A DNA stretch of 31,745 nucleotides, from positions 1 through 31,745 of the forward strand of contig CAWZYQ010000032.1 in NCBI GenBank assembly GCA_963966275.1, given 5' to 3'. The notes under the pieces are model-generated. The model did no database searches. It was not told the DNA's origin and saw nothing but the letters and a program-made list of their open reading frames with translations. The translations under genes were made by a program, and so were the position numbers. Below, piece after piece: positions 17,872 to 25,771 of the stretch. The stretch comes from UBA10427 sp003500135 (lineage in GTDB: Bacteria; Bacteroidota; Bacteroidia; Cytophagales; Cyclobacteriaceae). Within the stretch, counting starts at the first letter, position 1. Each line of letters begins with the position of its first letter.

Positions 17872-19359
17872 CTATTCTTCATATGCCCAGTCTATTTTAT
17901 CTTTCATATCTTTCAATACGATACCTCGTTCCTTCAGCAATGACCTTATTTCATCTACTTTATCATAATTCTTTTCGGCCTTCGCTTCGGCATACAATTT
18001 AAGTAGAATATCCAGAATGCCATCGACATCTTCCGGTTTTTCCTCTCTTAATCCCAATACATTTTCGACAAAATCAGCAAATGTATTAATCAGTTTTTCA
18101 AAACCTTCTTTTCCTAATTCGCCAAATTTTAGGTTTTTGGTTTGCAGTGAATTGATCTTTTTGAGCAGGTTAAATAATTGTGCAATAACCCTGGCTGAAT
18201 TGAAGTCATCGTTCATTGAACGATAAATGTTTTCAATGATCTGATCGATTTGCTTGAGTACTTTTTCATTTAGCCCGCCACCGTCTTCGGTATATTCCAA
18301 TGACTTGGCGATGCGTAAACCATTGATGAGCTTTTTATAACCTTTTGCAGCTGCTTTGAGCGCCTCATTACTAAAATCAAGTGTGCTCGAATAATGCGAT
18401 TGCAGCATAAAGAAACGAACGGTCATTGGGCTGTATGGCTGATCAAGAAGTTCATGCTCTCCGGTTACCAATTGATGTGGCAGGAATGAATTGCCCAGTG
18501 ATTTGCTCATCTTTTGCCCATTTACGGTAAGCATGTTGGTATGCAGCCAGTATTTAACCGGACTCTTACCAGTGGCGCCTTGCGACTGTGCTATTTCACA
18601 TTCGTGATGTGGGAATTTAAGATCCATACCACCACCATGGATATCAAATGTCTCACCTAGATATTTGGCGCTCATAACCGAACATTCGAGGTGCCAACCG
18701 GGAAAACCCACACTCCAGGGTGAATGCCAGCGCATAATATGTCCTTTAACCGCTTTTTTCCATAATGCAAAGTCCACAGGATTGCGCTTTTCATCCTGGC
18801 CATCCAAAGTGCGCGAGCCCGACATGAGTTCTTCCAATACCCGGCCAGATAGTTCGCCGTAATGGTTATTTTCGTTGTATTTGGATACATCAAAATATAC
18901 GGAACCATTTACTTCGTATGCCAGGCCTTTATTCATCAGGGCTTTGATCATCTCTATCTGCTCCACTATATGACCAGTGGCGGTAGGTTCAATATCTGGC
19001 GGTAAAATATTAAAGAGTTCCATCACGTTGTGGAAATCATTGGAGTAGCGCTGCACGATCTGCATGGGCTCCAGGTTTTCGAGACGTGCCTTTTTGCCTA
19101 TTTTATCTTCTCCTTCATCAGCGTCGTCGGTCAGGTGACCTACGTCTGTTATATTACGCACATATCTAACCTTGTACCCCAGATGTTGAAGGTACCTGTA
19201 AATGACATCAAAGCTTAAAAAAGTACGGACATTGCCAAGATGTACATCGCTATATACGGTAGGGCCACATACATACATACCCACAAAAGGTGGATTGATG
19301 GGTTGAAACTCTTCTTTCTGCTTGGTAAGCGAATTATATACTTTTAAGGGTATTTGCAT
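17872..19359 (-). CDS. cysS: cysteinyl-tRNA synthetase
   Basis: CysS charges tRNA-Cys. The 495-residue class I synthetase has the zinc cysteine in YVCGPTVY (C31), the HIGH-equivalent HLGN (40-43), FPGWHLECS, HHECEIAQ and KMSKS (283-287), with the DALR-like helical C-terminal domain after residue 345. The start is the family start (MQIPLKVYNSL). An exact TAAATTTG -7 element ends only 4 bases before the ATG, which predicts a leaderless or nearly leaderless mRNA. It is the first gene of a leftward unit with the M28 lipoprotein gene and polA, and is divergent from rimP. Confidence 0.97.
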   Translation of the reverse strand: MQIPLKVYNSLTKQKEEFQPINPPFVGMYVCGPTVYSDVHLGNVRTFLSFDVIYRYLQHLGYKVRYVRNITDVGHLTDDADEGEDKIGKKARLENLEPMQIVQRYSNDFHNVMELFNILPPDIEPTATGHIVEQIEMIKALMNKGLAYEVNGSVYFDVSKYNENNHYGELSGRVLEELMSGSRTLDGQDEKRNPVDFALWKKAVKGHIMRWHSPWSVGFPGWHLECSVMSAKYLGETFDIHGGGMDLKFPHHECEIAQSQGATGKSPVKYWLHTNMLTVNGQKMSKSLGNSFLPHQLVTGEHELLDQPYSPMTVRFFMLQSHYSSTLDFSNEALKAAAKGYKKLINGLRIAKSLEYTEDGGGLNEKVLKQIDQIIENIYRSMNDDFNSARVIAQLFNLLKKINSLQTKNLKFGELGKEGFEKLINTFADFVENVLGLREEKPEDVDGILDILLKLYAEAKAEKNYDKVDEIRSLLKERGIVLKDMKDKIDWAYEE

Positions 19360-19363
19360 GCGG

Positions 19364-19371
19364 CAAATTTA
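19364..19371 (-). promoter_or_regulatory. candidate cysS -7 element immediately before the start codon
   Basis: The minus strand reads TAAATTTG, matching TAnnTTTG, with its last base at 19364 and the ATG at 19359. A TTTC lies 18 bases upstream in the -33 position. Transcription would start within a few bases of the ATG. Confidence 0.45.
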
Positions 19372-19473
19372 GCAATTTAGAGTTAAGCAGAAATGGAAAA
19401 TTCATCGTTTGAACAAAAAGCTTGATTCAAAGGCTTATGGCACCTTTTCTTTTTATTAAAAAATACCATTGCT

Positions 19474-19503
19474 TTTGTTTATTTAATTAATTAAGTAAAT
19501 TTG
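19474..19503 (+). promoter_or_regulatory. promoter of the rimP-nusA-infB operon
   Basis: TTTG (19474-19477), an 18-base AT-rich spacer and TAAATTTG (19496-19503) together match the full Bacteroidota sigma-ABfr consensus TTTG-N17-23-TAnnTTTG. Transcription should begin near 19508-19511, giving a leader of about 50 bases before the rimP ATG at 19559. Confidence 0.8.
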
Positions 19504-19510
19504 CATCGAA

Positions 19511-19546
19511 TTTGGAACGCCAAAGGGGACCTGAGTCCCCTTTTTT
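19511..19546 (+). promoter_or_regulatory. rimP leader with two overlapping hairpins, the second terminator-like
   Basis: Hairpin 1 pairs TTTGG (19511-19515) with CCAAA (19520-19524) around AACG, at the predicted 5' end. Hairpin 2 pairs AAGGGGAC (19523-19530) with GTCCCCTT (19535-19542) around CTGA and runs into six T (19541-19546). Hairpin 2 has the form of an intrinsic terminator but lies 12 bases before the rimP start. The two stems share bases 19523-19524. In Bacillus subtilis NusA is known to autoregulate its operon through leader termination. A similar role here is inference. Confidence 0.6.
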
Positions 19547-19558
19547 ATTAGGCCGGAT

Positions 19559-20038
19559 ATGGAAAACCAGGAAATAGCTCAACACATAGCTACGCTAGCC
19601 AACGAGAGCTTTCATAAAGAAGGTCTTTATCTCGTTGATGTGCTTGTGAAAGGCCATCCAAACAGCCGAAAAATTATTGTATTGCTAGATGCTGATGGAG
19701 GGCTTAATATAGATGATTGCTCCATCCTGAGTAAAGCGCTCTCTTCAAAGTTGGATGAAGTAGATTTTGTGTCGGGTAAATATACCTTGGAAGTAAGTTC
19801 ACCAGGGTTGGACCATCCGCTAAAATTAAAAAGGCAGTATCCAAAAAACGTCGGAAGAAGCCTGAAAGTAATTACCATCGGAAATGAGACGATTGAGGGG
19901 GTTCTTAAAGAGGTGACTTCTGATGAAATAACGCTGGAATTAATTAAAAACAAAAAAGCAAAAAATAAAACGGGAACCGGGGAACGAACCATCCCTTTCG
20001 GAGAAATTGAAAAAACGTTTGTGTTGGTTACCTTTTAA
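19559..20038 (+). CDS. rimP: ribosome maturation factor RimP
   Basis: RimP is needed for maturation of the 30S subunit and binds ribosomal protein S12. The 159-residue protein has the N-terminal alpha/beta domain with IIVLLDADGGLNIDDCSILS and LEVSSPGLDHPLK, the family hallmark. A small SH3-like barrel (about 90-159) ends in GEIEKTFVLVTF. Length is normal for Bacteroidota. It is the first gene of the operon, 9 bases upstream of nusA, and is preceded by a strong promoter and a hairpin-rich leader. Confidence 0.96.
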   Translation: MENQEIAQHIATLANESFHKEGLYLVDVLVKGHPNSRKIIVLLDADGGLNIDDCSILSKALSSKLDEVDFVSGKYTLEVSSPGLDHPLKLKRQYPKNVGRSLKVITIGNETIEGVLKEVTSDEITLELIKNKKAKNKTGTGERTIPFGEIEKTFVLVTF

Positions 20039-20047
20039 AATACTGAA

Positions 20048-21292
20048 ATGGAAAATGCAACATTAATTGAATCGTTTGCCGATTTTGCAAGGCATAAGAA
20101 TGTCGATCGTCCTACGATGATCAGAATTCTGGAGGATGTATTCAGAACAATGATCCGTAAAAAATACAAAACGGACGACAACTTCGATATTATTATCAAT
20201 GCCGACAAAGGTGACCTTGAAATCTGGAGATTTCGGGAAATCGTAGACGACAATTCGGAGGACATCTGGGACCATGATAAGATCAGTCTTTCAGAAGCTC
20301 AAAAAATTGAACCTGACTTTGAGATAGGTGAGGAAGTAGCCGAAGAGATAAAGCTCGAAGACTTTGGTCGCAGGGCCGTAATGACTGCACGCCAAACCCT
20401 GATCCAAAAGATAAAGGATTTGGAAAAAGACAATCTTTTCCAAAAATATAAAGACCTGGTCGGTGAGATCATTATTGGCGAGGTTTACCAGATCTTAAGC
20501 AAGGAGGTATTGTGTATTGATGGTGAAGGAAACGAACTTATTCTTCCAAAAAACGAACAAATACCTAAGGACAGGTTCAGAAAAGGCGATACTGTTCGTG
20601 CGATCGTTCACCGTGTAGAGATGGTAAATGGTAATCCCAAAATCATTCTTTCGCGCACCTCTCCTGTATTCCTGGAGCGTTTGTTTGAAAATGAAGTCCC
20701 CGAAGTTTTTGATGGATTAATCACTATTAAAAACGTAGTGCGCGAACCCGGTGAAAGAGCCAAAGTAGCCGTAGAATCGTACGATGACCGCATAGACCCC
20801 GTGGGTGCATGTGTGGGGATGAAAGGATCCCGAATCCATAGTATTGTACGGGAACTGCAAAACGAAAACATTGACGTTATCAACTTCACTGAAAATCTAG
20901 ACCTATTCATATCACGTGCGTTAAGCCCTGCTAAAATAAGCAGTATCAAAATGATTGAAGACGAAGGTCGTGTGAGTGTCTTTCTTAAACCGGACCAGGT
21001 TTCACTGGCTATCGGTAAAGGAGGACATAACATAAAACTGGCCAGTAAACTGGTTGGCTATGAAATTGACGTATTCAGAGATCTTGAAGGTCAGGAGCTT
21101 GAAGAAGATGTGGATCTCGATGAATTTGCAGATGAAATAGAAGACTGGGTAATCGATGAATTAAAGCGAATCGGACTGGATTCTGCTAAAAGTGTATTAG
21201 CTTTGTCGAAAGATGAACTGGTACGGCGCACTGACCTTGAGGAAGAAACGATTGATAATGTCCTCAAAATCTTAAAACAAGAATTTGAATAA
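20048..21292 (+). CDS. nusA: transcription termination/antitermination factor NusA
   Basis: NusA binds RNA polymerase and modulates pausing and termination. The 414-residue protein has the N-terminal RNAP-binding domain (1-135), an S1 domain (about 139-205, starting GEIIIGEVYQI) and tandem KH domains with VGMKGSRI (about 259-266) and AIGKGGHNIKLA (about 325-336). An acidic segment follows (around 350-370) and a single helical repeat ends the protein at 414. It lacks the paired AR1/AR2 repeats of enterobacterial NusA, as is normal outside proteobacteria. It lies 9 bases after rimP and 37 bases before infB. If the leader hairpin is an attenuator, NusA may control its own operon. Confidence 0.97.
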   Translation: MENATLIESFADFARHKNVDRPTMIRILEDVFRTMIRKKYKTDDNFDIIINADKGDLEIWRFREIVDDNSEDIWDHDKISLSEAQKIEPDFEIGEEVAEEIKLEDFGRRAVMTARQTLIQKIKDLEKDNLFQKYKDLVGEIIIGEVYQILSKEVLCIDGEGNELILPKNEQIPKDRFRKGDTVRAIVHRVEMVNGNPKIILSRTSPVFLERLFENEVPEVFDGLITIKNVVREPGERAKVAVESYDDRIDPVGACVGMKGSRIHSIVRELQNENIDVINFTENLDLFISRALSPAKISSIKMIEDEGRVSVFLKPDQVSLAIGKGGHNIKLASKLVGYEIDVFRDLEGQELEEDVDLDEFADEIEDWVIDELKRIGLDSAKSVLALSKDELVRRTDLEEETIDNVLKILKQEFE

Positions 21293-21329
21293 ACTTTTTA
21301 GACTCTTTTTTTAATACAAAGGCATCAAT

Positions 21330-24308
21330 ATGGCAAAAGTGATGAGATTAAGTCAGGTGGCGAGGAAACTGAACATTGGTAAAAATACCATCGTTGAGTT
21401 TTTGGAGTCCAAAGGCTATGATATTGAAGATAATCCGAATTCAAAGATCAATGAAGATCAGCTTCAATTGCTCTCCAGGGAGTTTGCTGACTCCGCTTTG
21501 GATAAGGAAGAAGCTTCAGGCCTGCAAATTGGCTCGAAGCATTCGGGAAACGTTGTGATAGACACGACTAAAGAATCGAGCAATCAGGACGATGACGATG
21601 AGGAACAAATCCTGATTAAAAATGTGGGTATTGAAAAGCCTGAAGACAAAGAAGATCAAACCGAGGACCAGCCATCCGATGCCAATAAAGTAGAATCTGC
21701 TGCACCCAAACTGAAAGGGATCAAAGTAGTAGGGAAAATTGATCTTGAAAAAGAAAAGGAAGAAGCGCAAATTGCTGAAAAAAAAGGGTCTAAAAAAGAA
21801 GAAGGGGAAGAAAAGCCGAAAAAAGAAGAAACGCCAAAACAGCCGGAAGCCAGTATAGAAGAACAGCCTCCAAAAGAAAAACCTAAAGAGCCGAAAGCCG
21901 GGGAAAAGCCTCAGCAAAAGAAAGAAGAACCAAAGGAAGTAGAGAAGCCAATAGCTGAAGATAAAACTACACAGAAGGAAGACAAGGAAGAGCCGAAAAA
22001 ACCACAACCAAAAGCAGAGGAACCCAAGGAAGATGAAAAGGCAAAACCTGCCAAAGAGGAGCCTACCCAGAAAAAAGAAGAGGCCACTAATGAGGATGCA
22101 GAAGAAAGCTCTAAAGTGATTGAAGCAAAAGCAGAAACGCTAAAAGGCTTAAAAGTGGTAGGTAAAATTGACCTGCCTTCACAAAAGAAAAAATCGCCAA
22201 AACCGGTTGCCTCATCCGATGATAAAAACCAAAAGGAAAGCAAAAAGAAAAAGCGGCCCAGAAAGCGGATTCGAAAAGAAGGTGAAGGCGCGCCACGCGA
22301 CCAACAACAACAGCAACGCCAGGGTGGCGGCGGACCTCAGCGCGATAAAAAAGGTGGACGCAAAGGAGGCAAAAGAGGCCGCTTCCAAAAAGAAGAACTT
22401 TCCGATAAGGAAATTCAGGAGCAAATTAAGAATACACTTGCCAAACTAAGCGGAGGTAAATCAGGTGGTGGCGGCTCCCGCTCGAAATATAGGAGGGAAA
22501 AGCGACAGACTGCTGCCGAATCGCAGGAAGAGCAAATGATGAGAGAAATGGAAGACTCAAAAATCATTAAGGTTAATGAGTTCATTTCTGCCAACGACCT
22601 GGCCTCTATGATGGATGTTTCTGTCAATGATGTCATCTCCAAATGTATGGAACTGGGCATGTTCGTGTCTATCAACCAAAGACTTGATGCCGAAACCATC
22701 ACCATTATTTCCGATGAGTTCGGTTACAGTGTTAAGTTTGCCGATGAAGATGATGAAGTTGAAGTTGTAGAAGAAAAAGATAAAGAAGAAGATCTTAAAG
22801 AACGCGCCCCTATCGTTACCATTATGGGACACGTTGACCACGGTAAAACTTCATTGCTTGACTTTATTCGTCACTCGAAAGTAACTGAATCGGAAGCCGG
22901 TGGTATTACACAGCACATCGGCGCTTATGATGTAATGACTGAAAGCGGTAAGCCGATATCGTTTCTTGATACTCCTGGTCACGAAGCTTTTACAGCAATG
23001 CGTGCACGAGGAGCTAAACTGACCGATATTGTTGTGATCGTGGTTGCGGCCGACGACAATGTGATGCCCCAAACAAAAGAGGCCATAAATCACGCACAGG
23101 TGGCCGGCGTACCGATCATAATTGCCATTAACAAAATTGATAAACCGAATGCCAACCCGGATAAAATCAAGGAAGAACTCGCCAATATCAATATTCTGGT
23201 AGAAGACTGGGGTGGTAAATATCAATGCCAGGCCATTTCTGCCAAAACCGGTGAAGGTATTGAGGATTTACTTGAAAAAATATTGCTGGAAGCTGAATTA
23301 TTGGAGTTGAAAGCAAATCCTGACAAACCAGCCGTAGGTACAGTTGTTGAAGCCATGCTCGATAAAGGCCGTGGTTACGTCGCTACACTTCTGGTCCAGG
23401 CCGGTGTATTAAAAATTGGTGATATAATGCTTGCCGGGGCACACTTCGGGCGAGTGAAAGCCATGTTCGACCATAGAGGCAAAAAGCTTGATCTAGCCGG
23501 GCCTTCTACCCCTGTTCAGGTTCTTGGCCTTGACGGCGCACCACAGGCAGGTGATAAAATAAATGTAATGGAAAGTGAGCGTGAAGCCAGAGAAATCGCT
23601 ACTAAAAGGGCTCAATTGCTGCGGGAACAATCCATCAGAACCAAGAAACATATCACCCTCGATGAAATTGGCCGGCGATTGGCTATCGGAACATTCAAGG
23701 AGCTCAATATCATTGTAAAAGGTGACGTGGATGGTTCAGTTGAAGCGCTAAGTGACTCGCTCCTTAAGTTGTCGACCGAGGAGGTCCAGGTTTCCATCAT
23801 TCATAAAGGTGTTGGCCAGATATCTGAGTCAGATGTATTGCTTGCCTCTGCTTCAGACGCCATTATTGTTGGTTTCCAGGTAAGGCCATCGCAAAGCGCC
23901 AGAAAACTGGCTGAGCAGGAAGAAATTGAAATAAGGCTTTACTCAATCATCTACGATGCTATCAACGAGATCAAAGATGCCATGGAAGGCATGTTGGCGC
24001 CAGATGTAGAGGAAGTGATCACAGGTAATGCAGAAGTGCGTGACACCTTCAAAATCTCAAAAATTGGAACCATTGCAGGATGTATGGTTACGGAAGGTTT
24101 GATCAAGCGGAACAATAGAATAAGATTGATCCGTGAAGGCATCGTAATCTACACCGGAGAAATTGATGCACTGAAGAGGTTCAAAGATGATGTGACCGAA
24201 GTAAAGCAGGGCTATGAATGTGGTATCCGAATCAAAAACTTCAACGACATAAAAATCGGAGATAATATAGAGAGCTTCGAAGAAAAAGAAGTTAAACGGA
24301 CACTATAA
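21330..24308 (+). CDS. infB: translation initiation factor IF-2
   Basis: IF-2 is the GTPase that brings initiator tRNA to the 30S subunit. The 992-residue protein starts with the IF2_N helix-turn motif (1-50, VARKLNIGKNTIVEFL). A very long Lys/Glu/Pro-rich disordered linker covers about 80-410, followed by a second IF2_N-like module (about 415-470). The G domain carries GHVDHGKT (500-507), DTPGH (547-551) and NKID (601-604). Domains II, III and C2 end with EVKQGYECGIRIKNFNDIKIGD. The linker holds two copies of LKG(I/L)KVVGKIDL (128-139 and 271-282). It is the last gene of the operon and is followed by a strong terminator. Confidence 0.97.
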   Translation: MAKVMRLSQVARKLNIGKNTIVEFLESKGYDIEDNPNSKINEDQLQLLSREFADSALDKEEASGLQIGSKHSGNVVIDTTKESSNQDDDDEEQILIKNVGIEKPEDKEDQTEDQPSDANKVESAAPKLKGIKVVGKIDLEKEKEEAQIAEKKGSKKEEGEEKPKKEETPKQPEASIEEQPPKEKPKEPKAGEKPQQKKEEPKEVEKPIAEDKTTQKEDKEEPKKPQPKAEEPKEDEKAKPAKEEPTQKKEEATNEDAEESSKVIEAKAETLKGLKVVGKIDLPSQKKKSPKPVASSDDKNQKESKKKKRPRKRIRKEGEGAPRDQQQQQRQGGGGPQRDKKGGRKGGKRGRFQKEELSDKEIQEQIKNTLAKLSGGKSGGGGSRSKYRREKRQTAAESQEEQMMREMEDSKIIKVNEFISANDLASMMDVSVNDVISKCMELGMFVSINQRLDAETITIISDEFGYSVKFADEDDEVEVVEEKDKEEDLKERAPIVTIMGHVDHGKTSLLDFIRHSKVTESEAGGITQHIGAYDVMTESGKPISFLDTPGHEAFTAMRARGAKLTDIVVIVVAADDNVMPQTKEAINHAQVAGVPIIIAINKIDKPNANPDKIKEELANINILVEDWGGKYQCQAISAKTGEGIEDLLEKILLEAELLELKANPDKPAVGTVVEAMLDKGRGYVATLLVQAGVLKIGDIMLAGAHFGRVKAMFDHRGKKLDLAGPSTPVQVLGLDGAPQAGDKINVMESEREAREIATKRAQLLREQSIRTKKHITLDEIGRRLAIGTFKELNIIVKGDVDGSVEALSDSLLKLSTEEVQVSIIHKGVGQISESDVLLASASDAIIVGFQVRPSQSARKLAEQEEIEIRLYSIIYDAINEIKDAMEGMLAPDVEEVITGNAEVRDTFKISKIGTIAGCMVTEGLIKRNNRIRLIREGIVIYTGEIDALKRFKDDVTEVKQGYECGIRIKNFNDIKIGDNIESFEEKEVKRTL
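21711..22175 (+). repeat. duplicated 12-residue motif in the IF-2 linker (copies at both ends)
   Basis: The peptide LKGIKVVGKIDL at 21711-21746 recurs as LKGLKVVGKIDL at 22140-22175. Only one residue differs, while the codons differ at several positions, so the peptide and not the DNA is conserved. The intervening 390 bases encode Lys/Glu/Pro-rich low-complexity sequence. Confidence 0.8.
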
Positions 24309-24326
24309 GAGATATAACAATCGAAG

Positions 24327-24362
24327 AAAGGCCGGCAGATCAATGACCTACCGGCCTTTTTT
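24327..24362 (+). terminator. intrinsic terminator of the rimP-nusA-infB operon
   Basis: AAAGGCCGG (24327-24335) pairs with CCGGCCTTT (24351-24359) and leads into six T (24357-24362). It lies 18 bases after the infB stop codon and just before the end of convergent pepE. Confidence 0.9.
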
Positions 24363-24376
24363 GATATGATATTATT

Positions 24377-25084
24377 TTATTTTAACCAACGGTCAAGGTC
24401 GTCATCTACTGTATATGTCTCAACTTCTTTCCCGTTTTGAAAAACACGAACCGCGCCTATACCCTTATATCGCATGGAGCCGCCTTCTATCTGAAGCAAG
24501 CCGCCTTCGGGTACGCCTATTACCGCCATGGAAGGGTTTGCCAATAAAAACTCTTTTATTCGTAAGGGCCTGGTTTCACCACCATGATTGGGAATAGTCG
24601 ATTCAGTGTAATGCGGGTTGATTTGAAAAGGAATGAGATCTAACATTTTAAAACTTTGGGGTTCCACAATGGGCATATCGTTTGTCGTCTTTAAGGTTGG
24701 GCAAGCCGCATTGGAACCGGCGCTCCATCCGATGTATGGAGCGCCTTCTTCAACTTTTTTCCGTATTCCTTCAATCCAACCCTTTTGCAGGTGATCCGCT
24801 AATTGAAAAGTATTACCTCCACCAACTGCTAGAGCATCAGCCTCGGAAAGGGCTTTTTCCTTACTTTCAACCCGATGTGCCGGAATAACTTCATAACCCA
24901 TCGCATCAAAACGTTCCGAAACTTTATCAAAATATTCATCAAAGCTGAAGGTAACTCCGGCGTATGGAAAAAAAAGTATCTTCAGTCTTTTCTCTCCAAA
25001 AAACGATTTTATGTACGCCTCAGGCCAGCCTAAAAACTGGTCATCCGGCATTGTAGAATTACTTAGTAGAAGCAATCTTTTCAT
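24377..25084 (-). CDS. pepE: peptidase E (alpha-aspartyl dipeptidase, family S51)
   Basis: PepE hydrolyses dipeptides with N-terminal aspartate. The 235-residue cytoplasmic protein has the class I glutamine-amidotransferase-like fold of S51. Seen are VGGGNTFQL (87-95), the nucleophile elbow GWSAGSNAACP (119-129, S121) and INPHYTE (155-161, H158). Length matches the 229-235 typical of PepE. There is no signal peptide. A 214-base gap separates it from the YjbQ gene upstream, so it probably has its own promoter, but I found no clear TAnnTTTG element there. Confidence 0.93.
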   Translation of the reverse strand: MKRLLLLSNSTMPDDQFLGWPEAYIKSFFGEKRLKILFFPYAGVTFSFDEYFDKVSERFDAMGYEVIPAHRVESKEKALSEADALAVGGGNTFQLADHLQKGWIEGIRKKVEEGAPYIGWSAGSNAACPTLKTTNDMPIVEPQSFKMLDLIPFQINPHYTESTIPNHGGETRPLRIKEFLLANPSMAVIGVPEGGLLQIEGGSMRYKGIGAVRVFQNGKEVETYTVDDDLDRWLK

Positions 25085-25298
25085 ATATCTGGATATTTAA
25101 TTGAAGATTGTCGTTACACTTAAATTTTTCCGTAAGCCTTTTTCAGGCATAATAAGTAAGGACCCCGGAAGTTTACCTTGTAATGTTTGGCTCCATTTAT
25201 CACTTTTTCAGCTTGTGTTCGTCGAACCACAAAAAAACATCACGCCAAAAGCGCTATATATTTGACTTTTTCCGGGATTAATAATAAAAATAACAAGA

Positions 25299-25721
25299 TC
25301 ACACACCCATTGCAGTGAGCACAATTGTTCTCGCACCTCCATAATCCCTGAATTCGCACAGGTAAATGCCCTGCCAGGTACCCAGGTTTAAGCTTCCATT
25401 GGTTATTGGGATGGATACAGAGCAGCCAACCATCGAAGATTTCAGGTGCCCCGGCATATCATCGATCCCTTCTACATTATGTTGATAATAGTTTTCAACT
25501 TCGGGAACTATGCTATCGAAATGTAATTCGAAATCTTCACGTACCGTTGGGTCGGTGTTTTCATTTATTGTCAAACCGGCTGAAGTGTGTTGGATAAATA
25601 CCTGTAGATATCCTGCTTTAATTTCTGAAATCTCCGGGATTTCATCCAGAACGCGGTCAGTAATGATATGAAATCCGCGATCGTGAGGTGATAATGTAAA
25701 CTCTTTCTGAAATACTTTCAT
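25299..25721 (-). CDS. YjbQ-family protein (UPF0047, secondary thiamine-phosphate synthase type)
   Basis: From the ATG at 25721 the protein is 140 residues, the family length. The frame extends to 25751 but those ten residues are not family-like. The signature runs through FIQHTSAGLTINEN (42-55), DPTVREDFE (57-65), GHLKSSMVG (91-99), LGTWQGIYLCEFRD (113-126) and ends RTIVLTAMGV. Some members have been reported to have weak thiamine-phosphate synthase activity, which is why the family carries that name, but the physiological role is unclear. It lies 50 bases after the beta-helix lipoprotein gene and is probably cotranscribed with it. No TPP riboswitch is visible. Confidence 0.92.
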   Translation of the reverse strand: MKVFQKEFTLSPHDRGFHIITDRVLDEIPEISEIKAGYLQVFIQHTSAGLTINENTDPTVREDFELHFDSIVPEVENYYQHNVEGIDDMPGHLKSSMVGCSVSIPITNGSLNLGTWQGIYLCEFRDYGGARTIVLTAMGV

Positions 25722-25771
25722 ATTATTCGCTGTTTTAATCAAATTTAACATCTAAAAAATAAAAAACGAAT

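Noticed and set aside
21516..22007. 163-residue open frame on the minus strand, rich in Phe, Leu and Arg
   Set aside because: It is the complement of the Lys/Glu/Pro-rich linker of infB. Its odd composition follows from that low-complexity coding sequence, and there is no start context or homology.
25085..25298. Possible small RNA or gene in the longest intergenic gap
   Set aside because: It contains only a short 4-base-pair hairpin (GCCT/AGGC), no T tract, no open frame with good start context and no TAnnTTTG match.
25722..25771. TPP riboswitch or thiamine-linked control of the yjbQ gene
   Set aside because: The gap is too short for an aptamer and lacks its conserved motifs. There are no other thiamine genes nearby.
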